A stretch of DNA of 64,000 bases, taken from NCBI GenBank assembly GCA_051006995.1, contig JBPCSQ010000031.1, positions 62,001 to 126,000 of the forward strand. Direction: 5' to 3'. The notes below the pieces were generated by a model, which worked only from the letters and a program-made list of their open reading frames with translations, was not told where the DNA came from and searched no databases. Both the position numbers and the translations under genes were made by a program. This document shows positions 16,010-24,730 of this stretch, in pieces (the stretch's first letter is position 1; every line of letters starts with the position of its first letter). The stretch comes from JAIQGF01 sp051006995. Lineage in GTDB: Bacteria; Acidobacteriota; Terriglobia; Terriglobales; Acidobacteriaceae.

Positions 16010-16774
16010 GTGGCAGCATCGGTCAGTTCTCCGGCTGAAGCCAGCGCGGCCAGGATTCCGGCGGGGGTTCCCGCCCTGCGCGCCGGCCAGGGCCGTTCGT
16101 TCCTGTGGCGCCGTCTTCATTCGCTGAGCGGGATTTTCCCCATCGGTTTTTTCCTGCTCGAGCACTTCTTCTCGAACGCCTTCGCCACCAACGGCGGGGC
16201 TGCGTACAACGAGAATGTGCGCTTCCTCACCGGCCTGCCTTTCGTGCTCTGGCTGGAGATCACCTTCATCTACGTCCCCATTGCCTACCACGCCGGTTAC
16301 GGACTGTGGATCTGGTGGCGCGGCGAGTCCAACGTCGCGGATTACCCGTGGATCGGCAACTGGATGTACACGCTCCAGCGCTACACCGGGATTCTGGCTC
16401 TCCTCTATATCGTCTATCACACCTGGACGATGCGCTTCAGCGGCGCCCACATCATCACCCACTCCGAGGTGGCCTACGCCAAAGTGTGGACTGAATTGAA
16501 CGGAAACCCCTGGATCGTCGCCTTCTACTTCGTCGGCCTGCTTTGCGCCTCGTTCCACTTTGCGTACGGCGTGTGGCTGTTTGCCGCCAAGTGGGGGCTG
16601 ATCGTGGGCGAGCAGGGCCGCCGGCGCTTTGGCATGCTTTGCCTGGTGCTTGGCTTGGCTTTAGGCGCGATGGCCTCGGGTTCGGTGTACGCCTTCCTGA
16701 CGACGCCGCAGAACGAAGTGCCGAACATGCAGGAATTCCGGCAATTGCAGCAGTCGCCGGGCGTGCCTCAATAA
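16010..16774 (+). CDS. sdhC: Succinate dehydrogenase cytochrome b558 subunit
   Basis: A 254-residue membrane anchor with five transmembrane helices, of the di-heme B-type found in succinate:menaquinone reductases. RRLHSLSGIFPIGFFLLEH, IAYHAGYG, LYIVYHTW and FHFAYGVW hold the histidines expected for two b hemes. The start is GTG at 16010, fixed by AAAGGAG 7 bases upstream. It is the first gene of sdhCAB and anchors the flavin and iron-sulfur subunits to the membrane and quinone pool. Confidence 0.93.
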   Translation: MAASVSSPAEASAARIPAGVPALRAGQGRSFLWRRLHSLSGIFPIGFFLLEHFFSNAFATNGGAAYNENVRFLTGLPFVLWLEITFIYVPIAYHAGYGLWIWWRGESNVADYPWIGNWMYTLQRYTGILALLYIVYHTWTMRFSGAHIITHSEVAYAKVWTELNGNPWIVAFYFVGLLCASFHFAYGVWLFAAKWGLIVGEQGRRRFGMLCLVLGLALGAMASGSVYAFLTTPQNEVPNMQEFRQLQQSPGVPQ

Positions 16775-16814
16775 ATTCATACCATCGGCCGCAGGAGGCC
16801 GGGAAGCATTCATC

Positions 16815-18596
16815 ATGGCAGCAACTCCTAAGATCATCGTGGTTGGCGGCGGTCTGGCGGGCCTGGCGGCCGTCATCAAGATCGCCGAAATGGGCGGCAC
16901 CGTGGACCTTTTTTCCATCGTGCCGGTCAAGCGTTCCCACTCGGTCTGCGCCCAGGGCGGCATCAACGCCGCCAAGAACCTGAAGGGCGAGGGCGACTCC
17001 ACCTGGCAGCACTTCGACGACTCCGTGTTCGGCGGCGACTTCCTCGCCAACCAGCCCCCGGTCAAAGATATGTGCGACGCCGCCCCGGGCATCATTGATC
17101 TGCTCGACCGCATGGGCGTACCCTTCAACCGCACACCCGAAGGGCTGCTCGATTTCCGGCGCTTTGGTGGCACGCTGTTCAACCGCACCGCTTTCGCCGG
17201 CGCCACCACCGGCCAGCAACTCCTCTACGCGCTCGATGAGCAAGTCCGCCGCCACGAAGCCGAGGGCAAGGTCAAGAAGTACGAGAGCTGGGAATTCCTT
17301 TCGGCCGTCATCGATTCGAAGGGCATTTGCCGCGGCATCTGTGCCATGGATCTGCGCTCGATGCAGGTGGTCACCTTCCCTGCCGACGCAGTCATCATCT
17401 GCACCGGAGGCGTAGGCGCCATCTTCGGTAAGTCCACTAACTCCGTGGTCTGCACCGGCTCGGCGCAGTCCGCGCTGTACCAGCAGGGCGCCTACTATGC
17501 CAACGGCGAGTTTATCCAGGTCCACCCCACCTGTGTTCCGGGCGAAGACAAGCTGCGCCTGATGTCGGAATCGGCGCGCGGCGAGGGCGGCCGCGTCTGG
17601 GTACCCAAGAAACCCGGGGACCAGCGCGAGCCCAGGAGTATTCCGGAGAACGAGCGCTATTACTTCCTGGAAGAGCGTTACCCGAAGTACGGCAACCTTG
17701 TGCCACGCGACATCGCCACCCGCGAGATCCACAAAGTCGTCTACGAGGACAACCTCGGTATCGACGGCGGGCCGATGGTGTATCTCGACCTAACCCATAT
17801 TGACCGCAAGGTGCTGGACAGGAAACTTGAAGGCATACTTGAGATTTACGAAAAGTTCGTCGGCGACGACCCCCGCGATATCCCGATGAAGATTTTCCCG
17901 GGCGTGCACTACACCATGGGCGGCATGTGGGTGGATTTCAAGCAGGCCACCAACATCCCCGGCTTGTACGCCGCCGGAGAATGCGAATACCAGTACCACG
18001 GCGCCAATCGCCTGGGAGCGAACTCGCTGCTGTCCTGCATCTGGGGCGGCTTTGTCGCCGGTCCGGAGGCCGTGCAGTACTCGCGCAACCAGCAGACCGC
18101 CGCCAGCAATGGCGCCTTCGACGCTGAGCGCCGCCGTCAGGAGGAATCCAACGCCCTGCTGATGAACAATCAGGGCAACGAGAACCCGTTCAAGCTGTGG
18201 CGCGAGTTGGGCGACGTGATGACCCGCAACTGCACGGTCATCCGTTACAACAAGAACCTGAAGGAAGCCGACGCCAAGCTGGTCGAACTGCTGGAGCGCT
18301 TCCGCCACGTCAATTTGAGCGACAAGACGCAGTGGGCCAACAGCACCTTCGCCTTCACCCGCCAGCTGTACAACATGCTGCAACTGGCGCGCGTGATCGC
18401 ACAGGGAGCGGCGATGCGCAACGAATCGCGCGGCGCCCACTACAAACCAGATTTCCCCGAGCGCGACGACAAGAATTTCTTAAAGACCACCAAGGCTTCC
18501 TTCGCGCCGGACGCAGATGAGCCGAAGTTTGAGTTCGAGGCGGTGGATACGTCGCTGATTCCGCCCCGTCCTCGGCGTTACGACGTAGCAAAATGA
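16815..18596 (+). CDS. sdhA: Succinate dehydrogenase flavoprotein subunit
   Basis: A 593-residue FAD protein that oxidises succinate to fumarate. The Rossmann start is IIVVGGGLAGLAA, the covalent-FAD region is RSHSVCAQGGINAA, and the substrate site includes HPTCVPGEDKLRLMSESARGEGG read in parts. HYTMGGMWVD and GECEYQYHGANRLGANSL are also conserved. The length and GGINAAKN form fit the B-type enzyme. It starts 41 bases after sdhC in the same operon. Confidence 0.96.
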   Translation: MAATPKIIVVGGGLAGLAAVIKIAEMGGTVDLFSIVPVKRSHSVCAQGGINAAKNLKGEGDSTWQHFDDSVFGGDFLANQPPVKDMCDAAPGIIDLLDRMGVPFNRTPEGLLDFRRFGGTLFNRTAFAGATTGQQLLYALDEQVRRHEAEGKVKKYESWEFLSAVIDSKGICRGICAMDLRSMQVVTFPADAVIICTGGVGAIFGKSTNSVVCTGSAQSALYQQGAYYANGEFIQVHPTCVPGEDKLRLMSESARGEGGRVWVPKKPGDQREPRSIPENERYYFLEERYPKYGNLVPRDIATREIHKVVYEDNLGIDGGPMVYLDLTHIDRKVLDRKLEGILEIYEKFVGDDPRDIPMKIFPGVHYTMGGMWVDFKQATNIPGLYAAGECEYQYHGANRLGANSLLSCIWGGFVAGPEAVQYSRNQQTAASNGAFDAERRRQEESNALLMNNQGNENPFKLWRELGDVMTRNCTVIRYNKNLKEADAKLVELLERFRHVNLSDKTQWANSTFAFTRQLYNMLQLARVIAQGAAMRNESRGAHYKPDFPERDDKNFLKTTKASFAPDADEPKFEFEAVDTSLIPPRPRRYDVAK

Positions 18597-18641
18597 TTGG
18601 AACCACATTCGTGGTTAATGGTTTGTAAAAGGCATTCATAC

Positions 18642-19391
18642 ATGGCTAACAAATCCATCATTCTCAAAATCAAGCGCCAGAATGAACCGCAGTCGCGACC
18701 GGTATGGGAGGAGTTTGAAATTCCCTATCGGCCAAACATGAACGTAACCTCCGTGCTGATGGAAATCGCCGCCAATCCGGTCACCCGCGACGGCAAAACC
18801 AGCACTCCGGTCACCTACGATTCGAACTGCCTGGAAGAAATTTGCGGCTCCTGCGCCATGCTCATCAACGGGCGCACCCGCATGGCATGCTCTGCCCTGA
18901 TTGATCAACTCGAGCAGCCCATCACACTGGAGCCGTTCAGCAAATTTCCGGTGATTCGCGATTTATCGGTGGACCGCAGCGTGCTGTTCGAGAACCTGAA
19001 AGCGGTCAAGGCGTGGGTGCCGGTGGACGGCACTTACGACCTCGGTTCCGGACCGCGCATGTTGCCGGAAGAGCAAGAGCACGCCTATCCGCTCTCGCGC
19101 TGCATCTCCTGCTGCTGCTGCATGGAGGCCTGCCCGCAGTTCAACGAGGCTACCGGCTTCGTGGGCGCGGCCACCATTTCGCAGGTGCGGCTGTTCAACA
19201 CCCATCCCACGGGTAAGGCTCTCAAGTCCGAGCGCCTCCATGCGCTGATGGGCGACGGCGGCATCCACGAGTGTGGCTACGCGCAGAACTGCGTCGAGGT
19301 CTGCCCGAAAGACATTCCGCTGACCCGCTCCATCGCCGAAGTCGGCCGTTCCGTCATGAAACAGGCCGTGGTGGATTTATTTAGCCGGTAG
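18642..19391 (+). CDS. sdhB: Succinate dehydrogenase iron-sulfur subunit
   Basis: A 249-residue electron-transfer subunit. The N-terminal half has the [2Fe-2S] motif (NCLEEICGSCAMLINGRTRMAC, read around residues 62-83). The C-terminal half has two cysteine clusters, CISCCCCMEACPQF and CGYAQNCVEVCPKDIP, for the [4Fe-4S] and [3Fe-4S] centres. I chose the ATG at 18642 (MANKSIILKI); an in-frame TTG at 18597 adds 15 unconserved residues. It ends the sdhCAB operon and is followed by a terminator. Confidence 0.95.
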   Translation: MANKSIILKIKRQNEPQSRPVWEEFEIPYRPNMNVTSVLMEIAANPVTRDGKTSTPVTYDSNCLEEICGSCAMLINGRTRMACSALIDQLEQPITLEPFSKFPVIRDLSVDRSVLFENLKAVKAWVPVDGTYDLGSGPRMLPEEQEHAYPLSRCISCCCCMEACPQFNEATGFVGAATISQVRLFNTHPTGKALKSERLHALMGDGGIHECGYAQNCVEVCPKDIPLTRSIAEVGRSVMKQAVVDLFSR

Positions 19392-19410
19392 CCGTCCTCG
19401 TCTGCCAAAG

Positions 19411-19436
19411 GCCCGCGTACGCGCGGGCTTTTCGTT
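19411..19436 (+). terminator. Intrinsic terminator of sdhCAB
   Basis: GCCCGCG (19411-19417), loop TACG, CGCGGGC (19422-19428), followed by TTTTCGTTT. It lies 20 bases after the sdhB stop. Confidence 0.85.
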
Positions 19437-19543
19437 TCAAAAAATGTTGCCTTTCTGGGTGCCTCTACGGCAAACACCTGAGCTGCACGCCCGCCACTCT
19501 GGGTTACACTGAGTTCCTGTTCATCATCTAACACCAGAGTAGG

Positions 19544-20287
19544 ATGAGGCTCCGCTTGCGCGCCCAGTTTCGAACCAGTCTTCTGCTGACCATTGCGCTG
19601 TTGCTCACGTCGTCGCAGGCATTCGCCGTTCACGTCCGCGCGCGCTATCACCACACGTCCAAGCGGACCACGCGCCACCTGCTGTGGACCCCCGTGCTGC
19701 GCGGCTCGCATGATTCACTGCTGCGACAGAACGCCGAAATCGATCGCATGCAACTGGTGCGTATCACCAATGATCAGGAACTCCAAGAGCTGGTGGCTCG
19801 TGAGCAACTCGTCCCTCTGCCTTCCGACCAGACCGTCGCGATTGATTCGCGGTTGGAGGAATCACGCCGTTACTGCCGTCCGTGGACACGCAATTTCCTT
19901 CGGGATCTCGGCCAGGCGTATTACAAGCAGTTTCACCAGCCCATCCAGGTGAATTCGGCGGTGCGCACCGTGGAGCAGCAGGAGCGCCTGCGTCGCATCA
20001 ACCACAATGCCGCTCCCGCCGAAGGCGAGATCGCCTCTTCCCATCTTGCCGGCCTCACCGTAGACATCGCCAAGCGCGGCCTCAACCGCAAGCAGCGGAA
20101 ATTCATGGAGCAGTACCTGGTGAACCTGCGTAATCTCGGTCTGGTCGAGGCCGCCGAAGAGCGCCGCCAGGCCTGCTTTCACGTGATGGTCTCCGACCGC
20201 TATACTGCTTGGCGTGAATCCGAACGGCTCGCGACGGCTCCTCACGCCGAACAAGCTCTCCCCAGCTCATCACTCAACCAGCAATAG
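19544..20287 (+). CDS. DUF5715 protein, M15/VanY-like peptidase fold
   Basis: A 247-residue exported protein with an N-terminal signal (LLTIALLLTSSQAFAVH). The C-terminal domain has the zinc-peptidase-like elements of the VanY/hedgehog fold: SSHLAGLTVDIAKRG (His and Asp ligands) and CFHVMVSD (final His). This matches DUF5715, common in Acidobacteria. The probable role is trimming of peptidoglycan stem peptides, inferred from the fold only. Its 3' end overlaps the dipeptidase start by 74 bases. Confidence 0.75.
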   Translation: MRLRLRAQFRTSLLLTIALLLTSSQAFAVHVRARYHHTSKRTTRHLLWTPVLRGSHDSLLRQNAEIDRMQLVRITNDQELQELVAREQLVPLPSDQTVAIDSRLEESRRYCRPWTRNFLRDLGQAYYKQFHQPIQVNSAVRTVEQQERLRRINHNAAPAEGEIASSHLAGLTVDIAKRGLNRKQRKFMEQYLVNLRNLGLVEAAEERRQACFHVMVSDRYTAWRESERLATAPHAEQALPSSSLNQQ

Positions 20288-21554
20288 GAACTTTCATCGT
20301 TGGATTGTTTTGTTGGCGGTGTGTGTCTGCTCCGCAGCGCAGACCATCCCGCCCACCGGCCCTGCCGTTTCACAGCGGGCGCGCCAGTTGCACGACTCCT
20401 CCATTGTCATTGATACCCACGCCGACACGCCGCAGTTGTTTCTCGACGAGAGCTTTGACCTCGCTACCGATTCGCCGAAGGTGAACGTGACCCTGCCGAA
20501 TGTGCGCAAGGGCAATCTGGGCGCGGAGTTTTTCTCCATCTGGGTGGAACCCGGTTATTTCGATGCCCACTATGCCCGGCGCGCCATTGACCTGATTGAC
20601 TCCGTATACGAGCAGGCACGCCGCCATCCTGACCAGATGACCATGGCCTTTTCCGCCGAGGACATCGTGCGCGCGCGGACCGGCCAGCAGAAGAAATTTG
20701 CCGCGCTGCTCGGGCTGGAAGGCGGCCACGCCATCGAAAACGACATCCACCTTCTGCGCGTCTTCTACCGCATCGGCGTCCGCTACATGACCCTGACCTG
20801 GTCGAACAGCAACGAGTGGGCCGACTCCTCGGGCGATGTGAACAATCCCAGGGTCGCACACCACAACGGGCTCACGCCGTTTGGGAAACAAGTAGTCGTG
20901 GAGATGAACCGCCTCGGCATGATGGTGGACATCTCGCACGTCGCCGACAAGACCTTCTGGGACGTGATCGCCGTCACCAAGGCGCCGGTGATCGCTTCCC
21001 ACTCATCGGCGCGCGCCCTTGCTGCGCATCCCCGCAACATGGACGACGACATGCTGAAAGCGGTCGCCAAAAACGGTGGCGTCGTGCAGGTGAATTTCTT
21101 TGACGCGTTCCTGGATGAAGAGTTCCGCCGCGCCTTTGCCGCTCAGTCGGCGGAGCGCAACGCCGCCGAGAAGGCGAACGAGGCCAAGCTTCGGGCCGCG
21201 CACAAACCGTTGAATTACGCCAACGTGGAAGACCCCATTGAGAAGCAATACGCCGATAAGATTCCCCACCCGCCGTTCAAGGTGCTGATTGACCACATTG
21301 ACCACATCGCCAAAGTTGCGGGTGTGGACCACGTCGGGCTGGGCTCGGATTTCGACGGCAATCCCGCCATGCCGCAAGGCATGAACTCCGCCGCTGACCT
21401 GCCGAAGATCACGCAGGCGCTGCTCGACCGCGGCTATTCGCCCGACGACATCAAGAAAATTCTTGGCGGAAATCTGCTGCGCGTGTTCCGGCAAGTCGAG
21501 CAGGTCAGCCGCCAACTGCAGGCGCAATCGCCGTCCGCTGCCGAGAGCGAGTAG
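20214..21554 (+). CDS. Membrane dipeptidase (peptidase M19)
   Basis: A 446-residue zinc dipeptidase of the renal dipeptidase family. It carries IDTHADTP (first metal ligands), GLEGGHAIENDI (bridging Glu), VDISHVADKTFWDV and ASHSSARAL (His ligands) and GLGSDFDG (catalytic Asp). A hydrophobic signal (RWIVLLAVCVCSAAQ) precedes it, so it is exported. The only workable start is the GTG at 20214 inside the upstream gene, which suggests translational coupling. It cleaves dipeptides, probably from wall turnover or diet peptides. Confidence 0.88.
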   Translation: MNPNGSRRLLTPNKLSPAHHSTSNRNFHRWIVLLAVCVCSAAQTIPPTGPAVSQRARQLHDSSIVIDTHADTPQLFLDESFDLATDSPKVNVTLPNVRKGNLGAEFFSIWVEPGYFDAHYARRAIDLIDSVYEQARRHPDQMTMAFSAEDIVRARTGQQKKFAALLGLEGGHAIENDIHLLRVFYRIGVRYMTLTWSNSNEWADSSGDVNNPRVAHHNGLTPFGKQVVVEMNRLGMMVDISHVADKTFWDVIAVTKAPVIASHSSARALAAHPRNMDDDMLKAVAKNGGVVQVNFFDAFLDEEFRRAFAAQSAERNAAEKANEAKLRAAHKPLNYANVEDPIEKQYADKIPHPPFKVLIDHIDHIAKVAGVDHVGLGSDFDGNPAMPQGMNSAADLPKITQALLDRGYSPDDIKKILGGNLLRVFRQVEQVSRQLQAQSPSAAESE

Positions 21555-21613
21555 AATATCCGCTTTGACGTTGGTCGCGGAATCATGGAATCCCGACCTA
21601 CATGAGGTTGCCA

Positions 21614-22252
21614 ATGCGCAAATTCGCCATCGCACTGACCCTGCTGTTCCCCGCTCTTCTTCTTGCCGCCGACACCGCGCCCGCCAATCCCAAGGCGGTG
21701 ATTGAAACCACCATGGGCAATTTCACCTGCACCCTGTTCAAGGACAAGGCACCGGTCACGGTGGATAATTTCATCGGGCTCGCGACTGGAAAAAAAGATT
21801 GGAAGAACCCGATCTCGCACGTGACCAAGCACAACACGCCGCTCTTTGACGGCACCATCTTCCACCGCGTGATTCCCGGCTTCATGATCCAGGGCGGCGA
21901 TCCGGCCGGCAACGGCACTGGTGACCCGGGCTATACCTTCAAAGATGAGTTTGATCCTTCGCTGAAGTTCGACCGACCCGGGCGATTGGCGATGGCCAAC
22001 AGCGGTCCCAGTACCAATGGCAGCCAGTTTTTCATTACCGAGGTTCCGACGCCGCACCTCAACAACCGGCACACGATTTTCGGCCAATGCGAGCCGACGT
22101 CGCTGATCACGAAAATCGCGAAGGTGCCCCGCGATCCGAACGACAAGCCGTTCAAAGCCGTACGGATCACGCACGTGAAGATTGAACAGCCCGGTGCCGC
22201 CGCCGCTACAGAAAAGAAAGCGACGCCGACGAAGAAGCCCGAGCCGAAATAG
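21614..22252 (+). CDS. Cyclophilin-type peptidyl-prolyl isomerase, exported
   Basis: A 212-residue protein with a signal peptide (FAIALTLLFPALLLAA) and a cyclophilin domain. Active-site elements are FHRVIPGFMIQGGDP, the NGSQFF core and HTIFGQC. It catalyses proline cis-trans isomerisation in the periplasm. The C-terminal 20 residues are Ala/Lys/Pro-rich. The start at 21614 has GAGG six bases upstream; an ATG at 21602 is in frame but lacks one. A second, cytoplasmic cyclophilin follows after 99 bases that contain a strong inverted repeat. Confidence 0.92.
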   Translation: MRKFAIALTLLFPALLLAADTAPANPKAVIETTMGNFTCTLFKDKAPVTVDNFIGLATGKKDWKNPISHVTKHNTPLFDGTIFHRVIPGFMIQGGDPAGNGTGDPGYTFKDEFDPSLKFDRPGRLAMANSGPSTNGSQFFITEVPTPHLNNRHTIFGQCEPTSLITKIAKVPRDPNDKPFKAVRITHVKIEQPGAAAATEKKATPTKKPEPK

Positions 22253-22268
22253 TAGCTTTGCATCGAGA

Positions 22269-22336
22269 AAGTCAGAAGTAAGAAGTCAGAACTAAGAACG
22301 GAATCCCAATGCGTTCTGACTTCTTACTTCTGACTT
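22269..22336. repeat. 24-bp perfect inverted repeat between two cyclophilin genes
   Basis: The arms 22269-22292 and 22313-22336 are exact complements over 24 bp, with a 20-base loop. Each arm is built from the repeated words GTCAGAAGT and AAGAAGTCAGAAC. The stem lacks a U-tract and lies 15 bases before the second gene. It could act as a transcript stabiliser or be a dispersed element. Confidence 0.85.
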
Positions 22337-22351
22337 AGAGAAAGGAACCTC

Positions 22352-22879
22352 ATGGCCCGCCAACCCGGCACCTACGCCATCTTCGACACTACCGAAGGCG
22401 CCATCGTCTGCCGCCTTTTTGAGAAAGAAGCTCCCAAGACGGTGCAGAACTTCATCGAGCTCGCGGAGGGTAAGCGCGAGTGGACCCATCCGGTCACGCA
22501 TCAGAAATCCAGCAACCGCCTCTACGACGGCACCATTTTTCACCGCGTCATTCCGAATTTCATGATCCAGGGTGGAGATCCCGCCGGCACCGGCTTCGGC
22601 GGCCCCGGTTACCGCTTCGAGGACGAGACCAAGGGCTCTCCCCACAAGTTCGATAAGCCGGGTAAGTTGGCGATGGCAAATGCCGGTCCCAACACCAACG
22701 GCTCGCAATTCTTCATCACGGTTGCGGCGACGCCATGGCTCACCGGCAATCACACCATCTTCGGCGAGGTCGTCGAGGGCAATGACGTCGTCAACAAGAT
22801 CGTCGCTGTCCCCCGCAACGCGCAGGACAAGCCGAACAAGGACGTGAAGGTGAATTCGGTGAAGATCGAGCGCGCTTAA
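22352..22879 (+). CDS. Cyclophilin-type peptidyl-prolyl isomerase, cytoplasmic
   Basis: A 175-residue single-domain cyclophilin without a signal peptide. It has IFHRVIPNFMIQGGDP (catalytic Arg and Phe-Met), NTNGSQFFITVAATPWL and NHTIFGEVVEG. It is a paralogue of the upstream exported enzyme, so this locus supplies both compartments. AAAGGA at 22341-22346 precedes the ATG. A strong terminator follows. Confidence 0.93.
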   Translation: MARQPGTYAIFDTTEGAIVCRLFEKEAPKTVQNFIELAEGKREWTHPVTHQKSSNRLYDGTIFHRVIPNFMIQGGDPAGTGFGGPGYRFEDETKGSPHKFDKPGKLAMANAGPNTNGSQFFITVAATPWLTGNHTIFGEVVEGNDVVNKIVAVPRNAQDKPNKDVKVNSVKIERA

Positions 22880-22925
22880 TTCGCTTGCGCTGCGCACGAT
22901 CTTCGCGCTAGTCTGAATGAAGCAG

Positions 22926-22955
22926 AACGCCCGTGCCCCTGGCGCGGGCGTTTTT
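22926..22955 (+). terminator. Intrinsic terminator after the cyclophilin pair
   Basis: AACGCCCG (22926-22933) pairs with CGGGCGTT (22945-22952) across an 11-base loop, followed by a run of U (TTTTTC). Confidence 0.85.
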
Positions 22956-23020
22956 CATTTCCATAAGAATCCGCCCGCATGCGCCCTGCCGCGTGCGGGC
23001 CATTTTCTTCAGGAGGAACC

Positions 23021-23566
23021 ATGAGTTCCACGCTACCGCTGCTTGCAGTCACTGTTGCTGCCCTGGCGATTGTTCAACAAGCGACCGCCGCGCCTGCATT
23101 CCAAGGCAAGGCCGTCACCCGTACCGGCGTCATTCGCCTGCATGGCGGAATCGACAAAGTTTTCCCGCTGTTCGGCCCCATCGAGGAGAAACACTGGGCC
23201 GCCGGCTGGGAACCCCGCGTCGTGTATTTTGCCGGGCCGGGCGAAGTTGCCGAGGGCATGGTCTTCATCACCGGAGACAATGGCGAAACTACGTGGGTGC
23301 TTTCACACTACGACCCCGCTGGACACGCCATCGCCTACTACAACGTCACTCCGGCGTACCAACTGCGTAAGATCGAAATCCGGTGCCGTCCACTTCCCGG
23401 CGAGGTAACGGAAGCGACCGTTACCTACACCCACGTCGGCCTGTCGGATCGAGGCAACCAGGACGTTGAACACATGAATGAGGCTGCCTACGCCGAGAAA
23501 ATGGCGTCCTGGGAAAAGGCGATCAACCACTACCTGAAAACTGGAACAACCCTTCCCCATCACTAA
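23021..23566 (+). CDS. Exported SRPBCC/START-like protein
   Basis: A 181-residue protein with a signal peptide (LLAVTVAALAIVQQATAAPA). The mature part resembles the SRPBCC ligand-binding fold: IDKVFPLFGPIEEKHWAAGW near the start, several beta strands and a long C-terminal helix (EKMASWEKAINHYL). AGGAGG at 23011-23016, four bases before the ATG, fixes the start and rules out an upstream reading. It converges with mdh; a shared hairpin lies between them. The ligand is unknown. Confidence 0.7.
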   Translation: MSSTLPLLAVTVAALAIVQQATAAPAFQGKAVTRTGVIRLHGGIDKVFPLFGPIEEKHWAAGWEPRVVYFAGPGEVAEGMVFITGDNGETTWVLSHYDPAGHAIAYYNVTPAYQLRKIEIRCRPLPGEVTEATVTYTHVGLSDRGNQDVEHMNEAAYAEKMASWEKAINHYLKTGTTLPHH

Positions 23567-23573
23567 GTCGGGG

Positions 23574-23628
23574 CCAAAATAAAACCACGGATTCCGCCCA
23601 TGTAACCGCATATGCGCGAATCCGTGGT
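23574..23628 (-). terminator. Intrinsic terminator of mdh (minus strand)
   Basis: ACCACGGATTC (23584-23594) and GAATCCGTGGT (23618-23628) form a perfect 11-bp stem. On the minus strand it is followed by TTTTATTTTG. It lies 15 bases after the mdh stop. Confidence 0.8.
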
Positions 23629-23643
23629 GACTTTCCAAAACAA

Positions 23644-24570
23644 CTAGACGCCGATGACCGCCACCAGCTCTTTGACCGCTCCGGCGCTCTTCTTCAGCGC
23701 CGTATCTTCCTCGGCCGTGAGCTTGATTTCGACCACGTCCTCGATGCCACGCTCGCCCAGTTTGCAGGGCACGCCGACGAACAGGCCGTTGATCCCGTAC
23801 TCGCCTTCCAGGTAGGCGGCGCAGGGCAGGATCTTTTTCTTGTCCTTGAGGATGGCTTCCACCATCTCCGTGACCGCGGCCGACGGCGCGTAGTAAGCGC
23901 TGCCGGTCTTCAGGTACTTGACGATCTCGGCTCCGCCATCGCGGGTGCGCTGCACCAGCCGATCCAGCGTCGTCTTGTCCATGAGCTCGGTAATCGGAAT
24001 GCCAGCCACAGTCGAGTAGCGCGGCAGCGGCACCATGGTGTCGCCATGGCCGCCGAGCACGAAGGCGGTCACGTTCTCCACCGAGACCTTCAGCTCCTGC
24101 GCGATGAACGCACGGAAGCGCGCCGAATCCAGCACGCCCGCCATCCCGATCACGCGATTACGCGAGAAGCCGCTCATCTTGAAGGCCGCCTGCGCCATCG
24201 CGTCCAGCGGGTTGGAGACGATGATCAGGATGCAGTTGGGCGAATACTGCACTACCTTGCCCACCACGTCCTTCATGATCTTGTGGTTGATGTTGAGCAG
24301 GTCGTCGCGGCTCATGCCGGGCTTGCGCGGCACGCCGGCGGTGATGACCACGATGTCGGAATTCGCGGTGTCGGCATAATTCTGCGTGCCGAGCACGAAC
24401 GAGTCTTTCTTGATGATGGGCATCGCTTCCAGCAAGTCCAATCCCTTGCCTTCCGGAACGCCCTCAATGATGTCAATGAGCACCACGTCGCCCAGTTCGG
24501 CGGCGGCGATCCAGTGCGCCGCGGTTGCGCCCACGTTGCCCGATCCCACGACTGTCACTTTCTTGCGCAT
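23644..24570 (-). CDS. mdh: Malate dehydrogenase (LDH-like type)
   Basis: A 308-residue NAD-dependent enzyme that interconverts malate and oxaloacetate. GSGNVGA (residues 8-14) is the dinucleotide fold. AGVPRKPGMSRDDLL carries the Arg that selects malate over lactate. SNPLDAM and GGHGDTMVPL (catalytic His) are conserved. The ATG at 24570 (MRKKVTVVG) matches the family; an upstream reading adds 17 residues. icd follows on the same strand upstream, separated by its own terminator. Confidence 0.95.
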   Translation of the reverse strand: MRKKVTVVGSGNVGATAAHWIAAAELGDVVLIDIIEGVPEGKGLDLLEAMPIIKKDSFVLGTQNYADTANSDIVVITAGVPRKPGMSRDDLLNINHKIMKDVVGKVVQYSPNCILIIVSNPLDAMAQAAFKMSGFSRNRVIGMAGVLDSARFRAFIAQELKVSVENVTAFVLGGHGDTMVPLPRYSTVAGIPITELMDKTTLDRLVQRTRDGGAEIVKYLKTGSAYYAPSAAVTEMVEAILKDKKKILPCAAYLEGEYGINGLFVGVPCKLGERGIEDVVEIKLTAEEDTALKKSAGAVKELVAVIGV

Positions 24571-24678
24571 AAATATGATTCCTTTCTGCGGCGGCTGCGC
24601 ATCGGCGCAGGCGCAGCCCATGAATGAAAGCCCGCCAGTGTACGCCCAAAATCAGGGTTTGAGTACCGCTGCCAGGCA

Positions 24679-24709
24679 AAACTTAGGGCGGGTTTGTCAC
24701 CCGCCCTAA
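24679..24709 (-). terminator. Intrinsic terminator of icd (minus strand)
   Basis: TTAGGGCGGGT (24683-24693), loop TTGTC, ACCCGCCCTAA (24699-24709) form an 11-bp stem. On the minus strand it is followed by GTTTTG. The U-run is short, so termination may be partial. Confidence 0.65.
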
Positions 24710-24730
24710 CCAGCTGTTGTTCGTGAACTG

